This document shows, one piece after another, positions 25,106 through 33,293 of a stretch of 64,000 nucleotides of DNA; positions within the stretch are counted from its first letter, which is position 1, and each line of letters opens with the position of its first letter. Source of the stretch: Streptomyces phaeofaciens. GTDB lineage: Bacteria; Actinomycetota; Actinomycetes; Streptomycetales; Streptomycetaceae. The stretch covers positions 32,958 through 96,957 of the forward strand of contig NZ_BMSA01000035.1 of the NCBI RefSeq assembly GCF_014648915.1, read 5' to 3'. The position numbers were made by a program, and so were the translations under genes. The notes under the pieces were generated by a model, which saw only the letters and a program-made list of their open reading frames with translations, did no database searches and had not been told where the DNA came from.

Positions 25106-26308
25106 TCAGCAGGAGCAGTCGCAGCCGCAGCCGTCACAGCAGTCGCACCCGTCACAGCAGTTGCAGCAGTCACAGCAGGAGCCGTCGCAGTTGCAGCAGT
25201 CGCCGCACCAGCCGTCCCGCTTCTTGCGCGACCAGGGCCCCTCGAACTCGTCGGCGCAGCACACCTGGCAGGTGCAGAACAGTCCGAGGGCGACGGCGCA
25301 TCCGGCGAGCAGGCCCCGCTTGTCCGGACGCGGCGGCTCGCCCCCGAAGGGGTTGCCCGGCGTGTCCGGACCGGCCGGGCTCTGCGGGGCGTACGGACCG
25401 GTCGGCGGCCCGAAGGCGCCGTCCGGACCGTGCGCGTGCCCGCACGACCGCGACCCGAACGCCCGGTCCACCGACCGCTCCAGCTCATGGGCGAGCAGCA
25501 GATGCGCCAGCCTGCCCTCCGTGAACTCGACGTCCTTCAGGGCGAGCCGGATCCCGTGCAGGGCGTCGTCGGCGAGCCGCCGGGCCTCGGTGAGCGGGGT
25601 CCCGGTCGCCGTCAGCGGGTTCCAGGCGCCGGCCGCGGCGTCGGTCTCCCGGTCCTCGACGGCGTCCAGCAGATGGGCCAGCCGTCCGAACAGGCGCCCG
25701 GCCTCGGCGAGCGGCTGGGCGTTGCCGGGGCGGCCCGCCAGGACCGCGGTGTGCGCGAACGCGGCGGCGGTGGCGGTCTCGGTGGGCTCGGTGACGGTCA
25801 GCAGCGAGGTGCCGGGCCCGGCGAGCGACTCGATGCCGATCTGCCGCTCCACGGCGCCGACGAGGACGGCGGTGTCGAAGCCGACCGCGGCCCCGCTCCG
25901 CTCCCCGGCCCGCCCCCAGCTCGCGGCGACCCTGCGCGCGGCGACGGCGACCGGCCGGCGCTTCAGCAGTCCGTCGCCGTCGGCGACATGGTCGCGGACC
26001 TTGGCGGAGGCCAGCACCAGCGAGACGGCGGCCGCGAGTCGGGCGCCCTCGCCCTGGGCGACGGAGGCGGTGCGCATACCGCGCAGGGGGCACGGCCCCG
26101 CCGTACGCCGCCAGCCGCCGGCCCTGGCCCGCTCGGCCTGAGCCTCCGTCAGAACCGAGATGAGCAGGCCGTCGTAGTTGGTGACGATCCGCGCGAACTG
26201 GCCGTGATCCCCGCGCAGCGCGAGGCAGAGCCCGCACAGGTGGGCCATCCACTGGGTCTTGAGGCCGTCTCCCAGACGGTGGCTGCATGGCCTGACAATT
26301 CCGAACAC
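25106..26308 (-). CDS. DUF5685 family protein with a Cys-rich C-terminal tail
   Basis: 400-residue Streptomyces protein of unknown function (DUF5685). It begins FGIVRPCSHRLGD and soon has HLCGLCLAL, so the N-terminal domain already has a conserved Cys set (a possible metal site). The central 250 residues are helical and Ala-rich. A Pro/Gly-rich linker, a short hydrophobic stretch (LLAGCAVALGLFCTC) and a tail follow in which 17 of the last 33 residues are Cys, spaced by Asp, Gly and Asn. The tail looks like a metal-binding or disulfide-rich module. GTG at 26308 is used, with GGGGGA upstream. Confidence 0.75.
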   Translation of the reverse strand: MFGIVRPCSHRLGDGLKTQWMAHLCGLCLALRGDHGQFARIVTNYDGLLISVLTEAQAERARAGGWRRTAGPCPLRGMRTASVAQGEGARLAAAVSLVLASAKVRDHVADGDGLLKRRPVAVAARRVAASWGRAGERSGAAVGFDTAVLVGAVERQIGIESLAGPGTSLLTVTEPTETATAAAFAHTAVLAGRPGNAQPLAEAGRLFGRLAHLLDAVEDRETDAAAGAWNPLTATGTPLTEARRLADDALHGIRLALKDVEFTEGRLAHLLLAHELERSVDRAFGSRSCGHAHGPDGAFGPPTGPYAPQSPAGPDTPGNPFGGEPPRPDKRGLLAGCAVALGLFCTCQVCCADEFEGPWSRKKRDGWCGDCCNCDGSCCDCCNCCDGCDCCDGCGCDCSC

Positions 26309-26655
26309 GACGATCCCCCGTGGTTCTACGATGTGATGGGCGGGTAGCCGCAAGCTGCTGTCAAGTGCGTGAGGCTGCCGCATCGTATCGACCGATTGTC
26401 ACGCCGGTTCCGCTTGCCCTGTTCACCCGTACGCACCGCCCTTCACCCGTACGCCATGAAGAGTCATATTTCACTCTCAGTCAGCAGCCGTGCACGGTAC
26501 GACCCTTGGGAGACGCGGGCTCTCGACGGATTCGCTGTGCACCAGTACCGTCACAAACCCCCCGCGCGGCGTCTATCCACTTGGCGCGACATCCGCATCA
26601 TGGACGACCATGGGGATGCGGAAGACAAGAAAGACCGCTGTGAGAGGAGGCGTCC
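26309..26655. other. Divergent promoter region, DUF5685 gene / sflA
   Basis: 347 bases without a gene. It contains a duplicated TTCACCCGTACGC (26419 and 26440 regions) and a small low-GC patch near 26460-26480. A strong ribosome site (GAGAGGAGG) at the right end belongs to sflA. I see no clear operator. Confidence 0.45.
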
Positions 26656-27093
26656 ATGGGATCGGTGCGCAAGGCGAGTGCCTGGCTTGGCCTCGTCGAC
26701 GACAACGATGACGAGCGTTACTACGACGACGACTACTCCGAGGGGACCGACTCCGGGGACGCCTGGGTCACCGACCCCCGGGTGAAGGTGGCCTCGGACA
26801 CGGCCGAGGAGAAGGGCCGCCGGATCGGCACGGTCACCCCGGACAGCTTCCGGGACGCGCGGGCCATCGGCGAGCTGTTCCGCGAGGGTGTGCCGGTCAT
26901 CGTGAACCTCACGGCCATGGAGGCCGGCGACGCCAAGCGGGTCGTCGACTTCGCGGCCGGGCTGATCTTCGGTCTGCGCGGTTCGATCGAGCGGGTCTCG
27001 ACCCGGGTGTTCCTGCTGACCCCGTCCAACACCGAGATCGTGAACGGCGATCCGGCGGCCCGCCGTACGGACGGCTTCTTCAACCAGAGCTGA
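26656..27093 (+). CDS. sflA: SepF-like cell-division protein (SflA type)
   Basis: 145-residue SepF homologue. It has the short acidic N-terminal region (DDNDDERYYDDDYSEG), a linker and the SepF core: TPDSFRDARAIGELFREGVPVIVNLT, written as two parts, and DAKRVVDFAAGLIFGLRGSIERV, then a strand VFLLTPSNTEIV. SepF tethers FtsZ rings to membranes; in S. coelicolor a set of SepF-like proteins (SflA, SflB) affects sporulation septation and hyphal branching. This gene lies outside the dcw cluster, which fits SflA. AGAGGAGG precedes the ATG. The terminator at 27094-27118 follows. Confidence 0.85.
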   Translation: MGSVRKASAWLGLVDDNDDERYYDDDYSEGTDSGDAWVTDPRVKVASDTAEEKGRRIGTVTPDSFRDARAIGELFREGVPVIVNLTAMEAGDAKRVVDFAAGLIFGLRGSIERVSTRVFLLTPSNTEIVNGDPAARRTDGFFNQS

Positions 27094-27118
27094 GGCAGGG
27101 CCGCTCACCGGCCCTGCC
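27094..27118. terminator. Convergent hairpin, sflA / acyl-CoA dehydrogenase
   Basis: GGCAGGGCC pairs with GGCCCTGCC (9 bp, 7-base loop) immediately after the sflA stop; it ends 12 bases before the convergent gene's stop. Confidence 0.68.
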
Positions 27119-27130
27119 CCCCCTTCGGGG

Positions 27131-28321
27131 TCAGCGGAAGGCGTCGAGCCCGGTGAGCGCCTTGCCCAGCACGAGCTGGTGCATCTCGACGGTGCCCTCG
27201 TAGGTCAGCACGGACTCCAGGTTGGTCGCGTGCCGCATGACCGGGTACTCCAGCGAGATCCCGTTCGCCCCCAGGATCGTCCGCGCCGTACGGCAGATCT
27301 CGATGGCCTCCCGTACGTTGTTGAGCTTGCCGAAGCTGACCTGCTCGGGACGCAGGCGGCCGGCATCCATGCGCCGCCCCAGATGATGGGCGAGCAGGAT
27401 CCCCTTGTGCAGCTCGACCGCCATGTCGGCCAGCTTGGCCTGGGTCAGCTGGAACCCTCCGATGGGCCGTCCGAACTGCTCCCGCGTCCTCGCGTACGCG
27501 ACGGCGGCCTCGAAACTGGCGCGCGCCGCCCCCATCGCTCCCCACACGATCCCGTAGCGGGCGTGGTTCAGACAGCCGAGGGGTCCCTTGAGGCCGACGG
27601 CCTCGGGCAGCACGGCGTCGGCGGGCAGCCGTACGTCGTCCAGCACCAGTTCGCTGGTCACGCTGGCCCGCAGCGACCACTTGTGCTTGATCTCGGGCGC
27701 GGAGAACCCGGGGCTGTCGGTGGGCACGACGAACCCCCGGATCCCGGCGTCCGTCTGCGCCCACACCACCGCGACGCCCGCCACGGACCCGTTGGTGATC
27801 CACATCTTGCGCCCGTCGAGGACCCAGTCCGAGCCGTCGCGCTTGGCGTAGGTGCGCATGCCGGCGGGGTCGGAGCCATGGTCGGGCTCGGTGAGGCCGA
27901 AGCACCCGATGACCTCGCCGGAGGCCATCCGCGGCAGCCAGGCCCGCTTCTGTTCCTCGCTGCCGAACCGGTGGATCGCGTACATGGCGAGCGAGCCCTG
28001 CACGGAGACCAGCGACCGGATCCCGGAGTCCGCGGCCTCCAGCTCCAGACACGCGAGCCCGTACTGCACGGCGCTGGCCCCGGCGCACCCGTACCCGCTC
28101 AGCGACATCCCGAGCGCCCCGATCGCCCCGAGCTCCCGGGCCAGCTCCCGGATCCCCGGCAGCTCCCCCTGTTCGTACCACTCGGCGACATGGGGCAGCA
28201 CCCGGTCCGCGGCCCAGCTCCGCACGGTGTCACGGATCGCCAGATCCTCCGGCTCCAGCAGATCGTCGATCCCGAGCGGATCGGTGGGATCGAAGGGCGG
28301 CATCTTCGAGGACGCGGACAT
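27131..28321 (-). CDS. Acyl-CoA dehydrogenase, glutaryl-CoA dehydrogenase-like
   Basis: 396-residue FAD enzyme that dehydrogenates an acyl-CoA and passes electrons to ETF. FAD-binding regions CFGLTEPDHGSDPAGM and WVLDGRKMWITNG are clear; the C-terminal LTYEGTVEMHQLVLGKALTG contains the catalytic Glu (TYEGT). The short N-terminus, CAGASAVQYGLA and RSLVSVQ match glutaryl-CoA dehydrogenases more than straight-chain enzymes. A 15-bp palindrome ACTAGC-ACC-GCTAGT sits 24 bases before the start and may be a TetR-type operator. It stands alone; lysine/tryptophan degradation is a likely but unproven role. Confidence 0.87.
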   Translation of the reverse strand: MSASSKMPPFDPTDPLGIDDLLEPEDLAIRDTVRSWAADRVLPHVAEWYEQGELPGIRELARELGAIGALGMSLSGYGCAGASAVQYGLACLELEAADSGIRSLVSVQGSLAMYAIHRFGSEEQKRAWLPRMASGEVIGCFGLTEPDHGSDPAGMRTYAKRDGSDWVLDGRKMWITNGSVAGVAVVWAQTDAGIRGFVVPTDSPGFSAPEIKHKWSLRASVTSELVLDDVRLPADAVLPEAVGLKGPLGCLNHARYGIVWGAMGAARASFEAAVAYARTREQFGRPIGGFQLTQAKLADMAVELHKGILLAHHLGRRMDAGRLRPEQVSFGKLNNVREAIEICRTARTILGANGISLEYPVMRHATNLESVLTYEGTVEMHQLVLGKALTGLDAFR

Positions 28322-28344
28322 ACGACAGCCTCCGAAAGCGCAAA

Positions 28345-28359
28345 ACTAGCACCGCTAGT
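28345..28359 (-). promoter_or_regulatory. Palindrome upstream of the acyl-CoA dehydrogenase
   Basis: ACTAGC-ACC-GCTAGT, 6-bp perfect arms, 24 bases before the ATG, overlapping a possible -10 (TAGTTT on the minus strand). Candidate repressor site. Confidence 0.45.
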
Positions 28360-28430
28360 CACGATGCCCGGTCGACGTTACGACCCGGCGTCCCGCACGT
28401 CCAGTACCGCCGGAGCCACCCTGTCCCGGG

Positions 28431-28490
28431 CCCGTCGGCCGTGCCGCCCCGCACCCGTCGGCCGTGCCACCCCGGGCCCGTCGGCCGTGC
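28431..28490. repeat. Tandem 23-bp repeat, about 2.6 copies
   Basis: CCCGTCGGCCGTGC recurs at 28431, 28454 and 28477 with spacer CCNCCCCGC/G-type bases between, in the short gap between the acyl-CoA dehydrogenase and MFS genes. Confidence 0.8.
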
Positions 28491-28532
28491 TCCACCCGCA
28501 CCGGAAGGGCCACGCCCCGGTGCGCGGGAGCG

Positions 28533-30119
28533 TCACACGGAGACGCGGGACTCCGCGACCTCGCGGGGCGCGGGCAGCTCCACCTCGGCCGCCGGCATCT
28601 CGCACTGCATCGTCCGCGGCAGCCGCAGCGCCATCACCGCGCCCAGCAGCAACAACCCCGCGCTCACCAGCAACGTCACATGCAGCCCGTGCACGAAACA
28701 GTCCCGGGCCGCCCGGCGCAGCGCCACCCCGACCGGCCCGCCCAGCTGCGCGGCGACCTCGTAGGCCTCGCCCAGCGAGTGCCCCGCCGAGGCCGACGCC
28801 GACGCCGGCACCCCGGGCACCGAGCTGAGCCCGGGCGCGTACGCGGCGTTCATGACACTGCCCAGCAGGGCGATCCCGATCCCCGCCCCCAGCTGGTACG
28901 ACGTCTCGCCGATCGCCGCCGCGCCGCCCGCCTGCTCCGGCGGAGCCTCGCTCAGCATCGACTCGTACGCCGCGAACAGCGTCGTCTCCAGGCCGAACCC
29001 GAGCAGCACGAACCCGCACAGCAGCAGCCCCGGGTTGTCCGACTGACCCATCGCGGTCAGTGTCAGCACCGCGACGGCGGTGAGGCAGAACCCTCCGCAG
29101 ACCATCCGCCGGGGCCCGAACCTCCGCAGCAGTTTCGCCCCGGCCAGCCCCGCCGCCATCGCCGCGAAGGTCAGCGGCAGCAGTCGCAGGCCGGTCTCCA
29201 GCGGCGACAGTCCCAGCACCAGCTGGAGGTACTGCGCGGCGATCAGCTCCAGGCCGACCAGTGCCAGCATCGCCAGCACGATGCACCCCACCGAGGTGCT
29301 GAACGCCGGCCGCCCGAACATCCGCAGGTCCACCAGCGGATACGTGCGCCGGCGCTGCCGGCGGACGAACAGCACGAGCAGGACCGCGCCGACCACCAGC
29401 GGCACCACGGTGAACACGCCGAGTTCCCCGCCGCCCAGCCGCTTCACGGCGAGGACGACGGCGAACAGCCCGGCCGCCGCCATCAGGGCGCCGATCACGT
29501 CCCAGGGGCCCTTCGCCGTGCCGCGCGACTCGGGCAGCAGCAGACGTCCCACCGGCAGGCTGACCAGCATCAGCGGGATGTTGACGAGGAAGACCGACCC
29601 CCACCAGAAGTGTTCGAGGAGGAAGCCGCCGAGCAGCGGCCCGACCGCCGCGCCGACCGCGGCCACCGCGCTCCAGATGCCGATCGCGAGAGCACGCTCG
29701 CGCCGGTCGGGAAAGACCTGGCGCAGGATCGACAGCGTGGCCGGCATGATCATCGCACCGCCGACGCCGAGCAGCCCCCGCGCCAGGATCAGCACCTGGG
29801 CGCTCGGGGCGAAGGCCGCCAGGGCGGAGGCGACGCCGAACAGGGTGTAGCCGAGCAGCAGGACCCGGCGGCGGCCGACCCTGTCGCCGAGCGTGCCGAA
29901 GAGGATCAGCAGCGAGGCGCAGACCAGTGGATAGGTGTCGACGATCCAGAGCAGCTCGATCGCGCCGGGCCGCAGGTCCTCGGTGACGGCGGGCACCGCG
30001 ACGTGCAGCACGGTCGCGTCGACCGCGACCAGGAGCAGGCTGACGCAGAGCACCACGAGCACACCGGCCCCGGCCGCCCGACGGCGCAGCCCAGCGGCGG
30101 CCGTGGTCGTCCCGGACAT
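28533..30119 (-). CDS. MFS drug exporter, DHA2 (QacA/Smv-like), 14 helices
   Basis: 528-residue proton-coupled exporter of the DHA2 family. Motif D1 LLVAVDATVLHVAVPAV in helix 1, motif A GTLGDRVGRRRVLLLGY, motif C GAAVGPLLGGFLL; about 14 hydrophobic segments. The ATG at 30119 has GGGAGGT upstream. It exports drugs, dyes or cationic antimicrobials in characterised relatives; the substrate here is unknown. No TetR gene is adjacent, but a perfect 14-bp palindrome GTGGCGTACGCCAC (30299-30312) lies in the divergent promoter region. Confidence 0.9.
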   Translation of the reverse strand: MSGTTTAAAGLRRRAAGAGVLVVLCVSLLLVAVDATVLHVAVPAVTEDLRPGAIELLWIVDTYPLVCASLLILFGTLGDRVGRRRVLLLGYTLFGVASALAAFAPSAQVLILARGLLGVGGAMIMPATLSILRQVFPDRRERALAIGIWSAVAAVGAAVGPLLGGFLLEHFWWGSVFLVNIPLMLVSLPVGRLLLPESRGTAKGPWDVIGALMAAAGLFAVVLAVKRLGGGELGVFTVVPLVVGAVLLVLFVRRQRRRTYPLVDLRMFGRPAFSTSVGCIVLAMLALVGLELIAAQYLQLVLGLSPLETGLRLLPLTFAAMAAGLAGAKLLRRFGPRRMVCGGFCLTAVAVLTLTAMGQSDNPGLLLCGFVLLGFGLETTLFAAYESMLSEAPPEQAGGAAAIGETSYQLGAGIGIALLGSVMNAAYAPGLSSVPGVPASASASAGHSLGEAYEVAAQLGGPVGVALRRAARDCFVHGLHVTLLVSAGLLLLGAVMALRLPRTMQCEMPAAEVELPAPREVAESRVSV

Positions 30120-30298
30120 GTACGTACCTCCCAGGTGTCCCTCGGTCCGGCGGGCTCACGGGGTGGGGACTCCCCGTGGCTCGGCCGGAGAGGAGCGGTG
30201 GTCTCCGGCCCGCGCAAACGAACACGAGTGGAACGCAGCGTACGCGAGTTCGCGCCAGGGCCACGTGGCGGACCTCTCACACTCCACGGCGAACCCAT

Positions 30299-30312
30299 GT
30301 GGCGTACGCCAC
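30299..30312. promoter_or_regulatory. Perfect 14-bp palindrome in the MFS/mannosyltransferase promoter region
   Basis: GTGGCGTACGCCAC, self-complementary, 180 bases from the MFS start and 55 bases from the mannosyltransferase start. Candidate operator. Confidence 0.4.
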
Positions 30313-30353
30313 TCCCGAAGGACCCGCCCGGCGCCCGTCCGGACACCCCCGCC

Positions 30354-30359
30354 GATAAT
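30354..30359 (+). promoter_or_regulatory. -10 element of a probable leaderless gene
   Basis: GATAAT ends 7 bases before the GTG at 30367, with no Shine-Dalgarno sequence in between. The transcript therefore probably starts at the start codon. Confidence 0.5.
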
Positions 30360-30366
30360 CGAGCCC

Positions 30367-31707
30367 GTGACCGATCTCGAGACGCGCGCGGCGCCCACCG
30401 GCCCTTCCGCCCTGCGGCGGGCGGCGCCCGCCCTGCTGGGGTACGCGGCCGTGCGGGCCACGGGCCTGCTCGCCCTCGCCCTGTGGAGCGCCGCCCGCGA
30501 CAAGAGCGCTCACACGCTGCTCACCGCCCGCTGGGACGCCCTGTGGTACACGAGGGTGGCCGAGCTGGGCTACGGCTACGAGGTCCGGCTGCCGAACGGC
30601 GACGTCCACTCCAATCTCGCCTTCTTCCCGCTGCTGCCGTGGCTGGAAGGGCTGCTGCACGCGGTGACCCCGCTGTCGTACGCCGACGCGGGGCTCGTGG
30701 TCTCGCTGCTCTCCTCGCTCGCGGCGGCCTGGGGGATCTTCGCGGTCGCCGACCATGTGTACGGACCGCGGGCGGGGGTGTGCGCGGCCCTGGTGTGGGC
30801 CCTGCTGCCGGTCGGGATCGTGCAGTCGATGGCGTACAGCGAGTCACTGTTCACCGCGCTGGCCGCCTGGTCGCTGTACGCGCTGCTCACCGGGCGCTGG
30901 GTGACCGCGGGCCTGCTCGCGTCGCTGTGCGGGCTGACCCGGCCGGTGGGGCTCGCGGTGGTCGCGGCGGTGTGGGCGGCCGGCGCGGCGTCCTTCCTCC
31001 GGGACCGGGGCACCTGGCCGGCGTCCCTCGTCCGGGACCGGGGCACCCGGCCGGCATCCTCCCTTCGGAACGGAGCCGCCCGGTCGGTGTTCCCGTTCGG
31101 GTGGAGTCGCAGCGCGTCGCCCGAGCCCGGCGCGCACGCACCCGAACGCGCCCCCGCCCGGCCCGCCGAAGCCCCGGCCCGGCGCGAGCCCGCTTCCGAC
31201 GGCGCGTCCCCGGCCGTACGCGCCGCGGGCATGCTCCTCGCACCCCTCGGCGCCGCCGGGTACGTCCTCTGGGTCGGCCACCACACGGGCAGGGGCCCCC
31301 TCGGCTATCTCGACGTCCAGGCGGGCTGGCGCAACGGCTTCGACGGCGGGTACGCCTTCGCCCGTTTCGTCGCCGACAAGTTCACGTCGTTCCCGTCCGC
31401 CCTGGCCGGCCTCGGCCTGACCGTCGGCGTCGCCCTCCTGCTCGTGCTGTACGTCGTCGGCGTCCGGCAGCGCCAGCCGCTCCCGCTGCTGGTGTACTCG
31501 GGCACGGTCCTCGCGCTCGCCCTGTGCGCGTCGAGCTACTTCGGCTCGAAGCCGCGCCTGCTGCTGCCGGCCTTCCCCCTGCTGTTCCCCCTCGCGCTGG
31601 CCCTGGCCCGGCTGCGGACCTCCCGGTCGGTGATGGTCGCGGGGGGTGTCGCGGTGGCGTCGGCCGTGTACGGCGCCTGGTGGCTGAACGGCTCCGGTCC
31701 GCCGTGA
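30367..31707 (+). CDS. PIG-V-like membrane mannosyltransferase
   Basis: 446-residue polytopic membrane protein with features of PIG-V (GT76)/polyprenyl-sugar-dependent transferases: an N-terminal luminal WD motif ARWDALWYTRVAELGY, then SNLAFFPLLPWLEG and later a hydrophobic multi-helix body. It would transfer mannose from polyprenyl-phosphate-mannose on the outer face of the membrane. A 33-bp tandem duplication (30991-31056, SFLRDRGTWPA / SLVRDRGTRPA) and an Arg/Pro/Ala-rich loop interrupt the middle, probably as a cytoplasmic insert. GTG start inferred from the -10 placement. Confidence 0.8.
   Translation: MTDLETRAAPTGPSALRRAAPALLGYAAVRATGLLALALWSAARDKSAHTLLTARWDALWYTRVAELGYGYEVRLPNGDVHSNLAFFPLLPWLEGLLHAVTPLSYADAGLVVSLLSSLAAAWGIFAVADHVYGPRAGVCAALVWALLPVGIVQSMAYSESLFTALAAWSLYALLTGRWVTAGLLASLCGLTRPVGLAVVAAVWAAGAASFLRDRGTWPASLVRDRGTRPASSLRNGAARSVFPFGWSRSASPEPGAHAPERAPARPAEAPARREPASDGASPAVRAAGMLLAPLGAAGYVLWVGHHTGRGPLGYLDVQAGWRNGFDGGYAFARFVADKFTSFPSALAGLGLTVGVALLLVLYVVGVRQRQPLPLLVYSGTVLALALCASSYFGSKPRLLLPAFPLLFPLALALARLRTSRSVMVAGGVAVASAVYGAWWLNGSGPP
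30991..31089 (+). repeat. 33-bp in-frame tandem repeat inside the mannosyltransferase
   Basis: Two close copies (30991-31023, 31024-31056) and a degenerate third (31057-31089). They encode R-D-R-G-T-x-P-A units in a poorly conserved loop. Confidence 0.75.
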
Positions 31708-31734
31708 CCGACGGCGTACGGCCGGGGAATTGAG

Positions 31735-31905
31735 TCCAAGCTTTCGGTGAACGCATTCATACGTTCCCTAAAACTATCCCTCTGAATGATCAAAGGAATT
31801 GAAGGGAAGAGTGTTCGAGGATTACCGATTCCGTAGGAATAAACGCCCTTCTGAGAGCAATCCCACATCACATCGTCATCACAAAGACGCGGAATCGGCC
31901 GGGTT
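31735..31905. other. Low-GC intergenic patch
   Basis: 31741-31800 has 24 G/C in 60 bases (40%, counted by hand) against about 70% around it. No gene is evident. It includes TCCCT/AGGGAA partial inverted repeats and lies upstream of the PAP2 gene. It may be a promoter or curved-DNA region. Confidence 0.5.
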
Positions 31906-31934
31906 CAGAGCTCACTCGCTGTAACGTCGTTTAG

Positions 31935-32969
31935 GTGCGTACCGAACAAAACCTCACCCGTCTGGACCGGGTGTTCGCAAGGCTCGACCGGGAGCCGGAA
32001 CGACCGGCCCACATCGATGTGCCGAAGATGAGCAGGCACCGGGTCGCGCTGTTCGCGGCGACCCTGGCCTTCTATCTCGCCATCGTGTGGCTCGTGGTGA
32101 TCACCTCGTGGCTGGTCCGCCTCGACTGGCAGGTCATGTTCTTCCGGCCGTACCAGCAGTGGCCGGAGATCCACGCGTTCCTGGACTACTACGTCGTGCT
32201 CGGCCAGCGCGGCCCCACCGCCGTGATGGTCGCGGCCTGGCTGGGCTGGAGATCCTGGCGCCAGCACACCCTGCGCCCCATGCTCACGCTGGGCGCGTCC
32301 CTGCTGCTGCTGAACATCACCGTCGGCGCCGCCAAGATCGGCATGGGCCGCCTCGGGCCGCACTACGCCACCACCATCGGCTCCAACGAGATGGGTCTCG
32401 GCGGCGATATATTTCCCAGCGGCCACACCGCCAACGCGGTCGTGACCTGGGGAATCCTGGCCTATCTGGCCTCCACTCCGAGAGCCCGCCGCTGGCTGTC
32501 CGCGCTCTCCGCGGTGGTCTCGCTCGGCGTCGGCCTCACCACCGTCTACCTCGGCACACACTGGCTGAGCGACGTGGTGCTGGGCTGGGCCGCGGGCCTG
32601 CTGATCCTGCTGGCACTGCCCTGGTGCGAGCCGCTGATCGCCGGCGCCGAGGCCTGGATCCTGGACCTGCGCGACCGCTGGCGCGACCGCGGCAGGGTCA
32701 CGGCACCGGTGCGGGTCCCCGTCCCCGTGTCGTTCAAGCCGCGCAGCGCGGTGAAGGACGAGGCCGCGGCGGCCCGCGACACGGTCACCGCCGCCCGCGC
32801 GGCCCGGCCACCCGTCTACCTGGCCCCGGGCCCGCACACGACCCGCTCGGAGCGCACCCCGGTCACCCCGGCCGGCAGCCGCCGGCCACCGCACCCCGAC
32901 CGGCTGACGCATCCCGACCGCCTGCCGCGCGGCACGGCCTCCACGGCCCGCCCGCTGACCGGCGGCTGA
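31935..32969 (+). CDS. PAP2-family membrane phosphatase
   Basis: 344-residue type 2 phosphatidic-acid phosphatase-like protein. The phosphatase signature is spread over KIGMGRLGP, PSGHTANAVVTWG and THWLSDVVLGW (the KxxxxxxRP/PSGH/SRxxxxxHxxxD pattern, with Arg/His changes typical of this group). Six predicted membrane helices; the C-terminal about 90 residues are a Pro/Arg-rich cytoplasmic tail. GTG at 31935 lies 7 bases after TAACGT (-10), so the mRNA is probably leaderless. Likely substrates are undecaprenyl pyrophosphate or lipid phosphates. Confidence 0.88.
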   Translation: MRTEQNLTRLDRVFARLDREPERPAHIDVPKMSRHRVALFAATLAFYLAIVWLVVITSWLVRLDWQVMFFRPYQQWPEIHAFLDYYVVLGQRGPTAVMVAAWLGWRSWRQHTLRPMLTLGASLLLLNITVGAAKIGMGRLGPHYATTIGSNEMGLGGDIFPSGHTANAVVTWGILAYLASTPRARRWLSALSAVVSLGVGLTTVYLGTHWLSDVVLGWAAGLLILLALPWCEPLIAGAEAWILDLRDRWRDRGRVTAPVRVPVPVSFKPRSAVKDEAAAARDTVTAARAARPPVYLAPGPHTTRSERTPVTPAGSRRPPHPDRLTHPDRLPRGTASTARPLTGG

Positions 32970-33020
32970 CCTCCCGAAACGGCGGGACCACCGGTACGCA
33001 CAACCTGGTCCCGCACCGCG

Positions 33021-33065
33021 AAGGCCCCGGCCCCGGCGTCACCCGACGCCGGGAGCCGGGGCCTT
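33021..33065. terminator. Strong bidirectional hairpin, PAP2 / I78 inhibitor
   Basis: Long inverted repeat: 33021-33040 pairs with 33045-33065, AAGGCCCCGGC...GGCGTC facing GACGCC...GCCGGGGCCTT, with one bulged base and an ACCC loop, between convergent genes. Confidence 0.85.
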
Positions 33066-33077
33066 CGTCGTGCCGCC

Positions 33078-33293
33078 TCAGCCCTTCCAGGCCCGCGCCA
33101 CGCGCCCGTCCCGCACCTCGAAGTTCAGCCGCCCGAAGCGGTACTCCATGGTGACGATCGTCCCCGGCTCCAGCGAGCGCACCGTGGACCACCCCCGGTC
33201 CCGGGCGAGCCGCTCGGCGCGGTCGGCCTCGAGGCCGACATATCCGTCCGGACTGTCCTGGGGCTCCGCGGGCGGAGTGGGATTCGGTGCCAT
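33078..33293 (-). CDS. Peptidase inhibitor I78 family-like small protein
   Basis: 71-residue protein with the I78 inhibitor fold: GLEADRAERLARDRGW (helix), TVRSLEPGTIVTMEYRFGRLNF (as two blocks) and the C-terminal VRDGRVARAWKG. I78 proteins block subtilisin-type serine proteases, often through an exposed loop. There is no signal peptide, so it would act in the cytoplasm or leave by another route. Streptogrisins are 15 kb away, too far to claim a link. Confidence 0.78.
   Translation of the reverse strand: MAPNPTPPAEPQDSPDGYVGLEADRAERLARDRGWSTVRSLEPGTIVTMEYRFGRLNFEVRDGRVARAWKG

Noticed and set aside
28464..31733. 1089-codon plus-strand frame
   Set aside because: Antisense to the MFS gene then out of frame with the mannosyltransferase; shadow.
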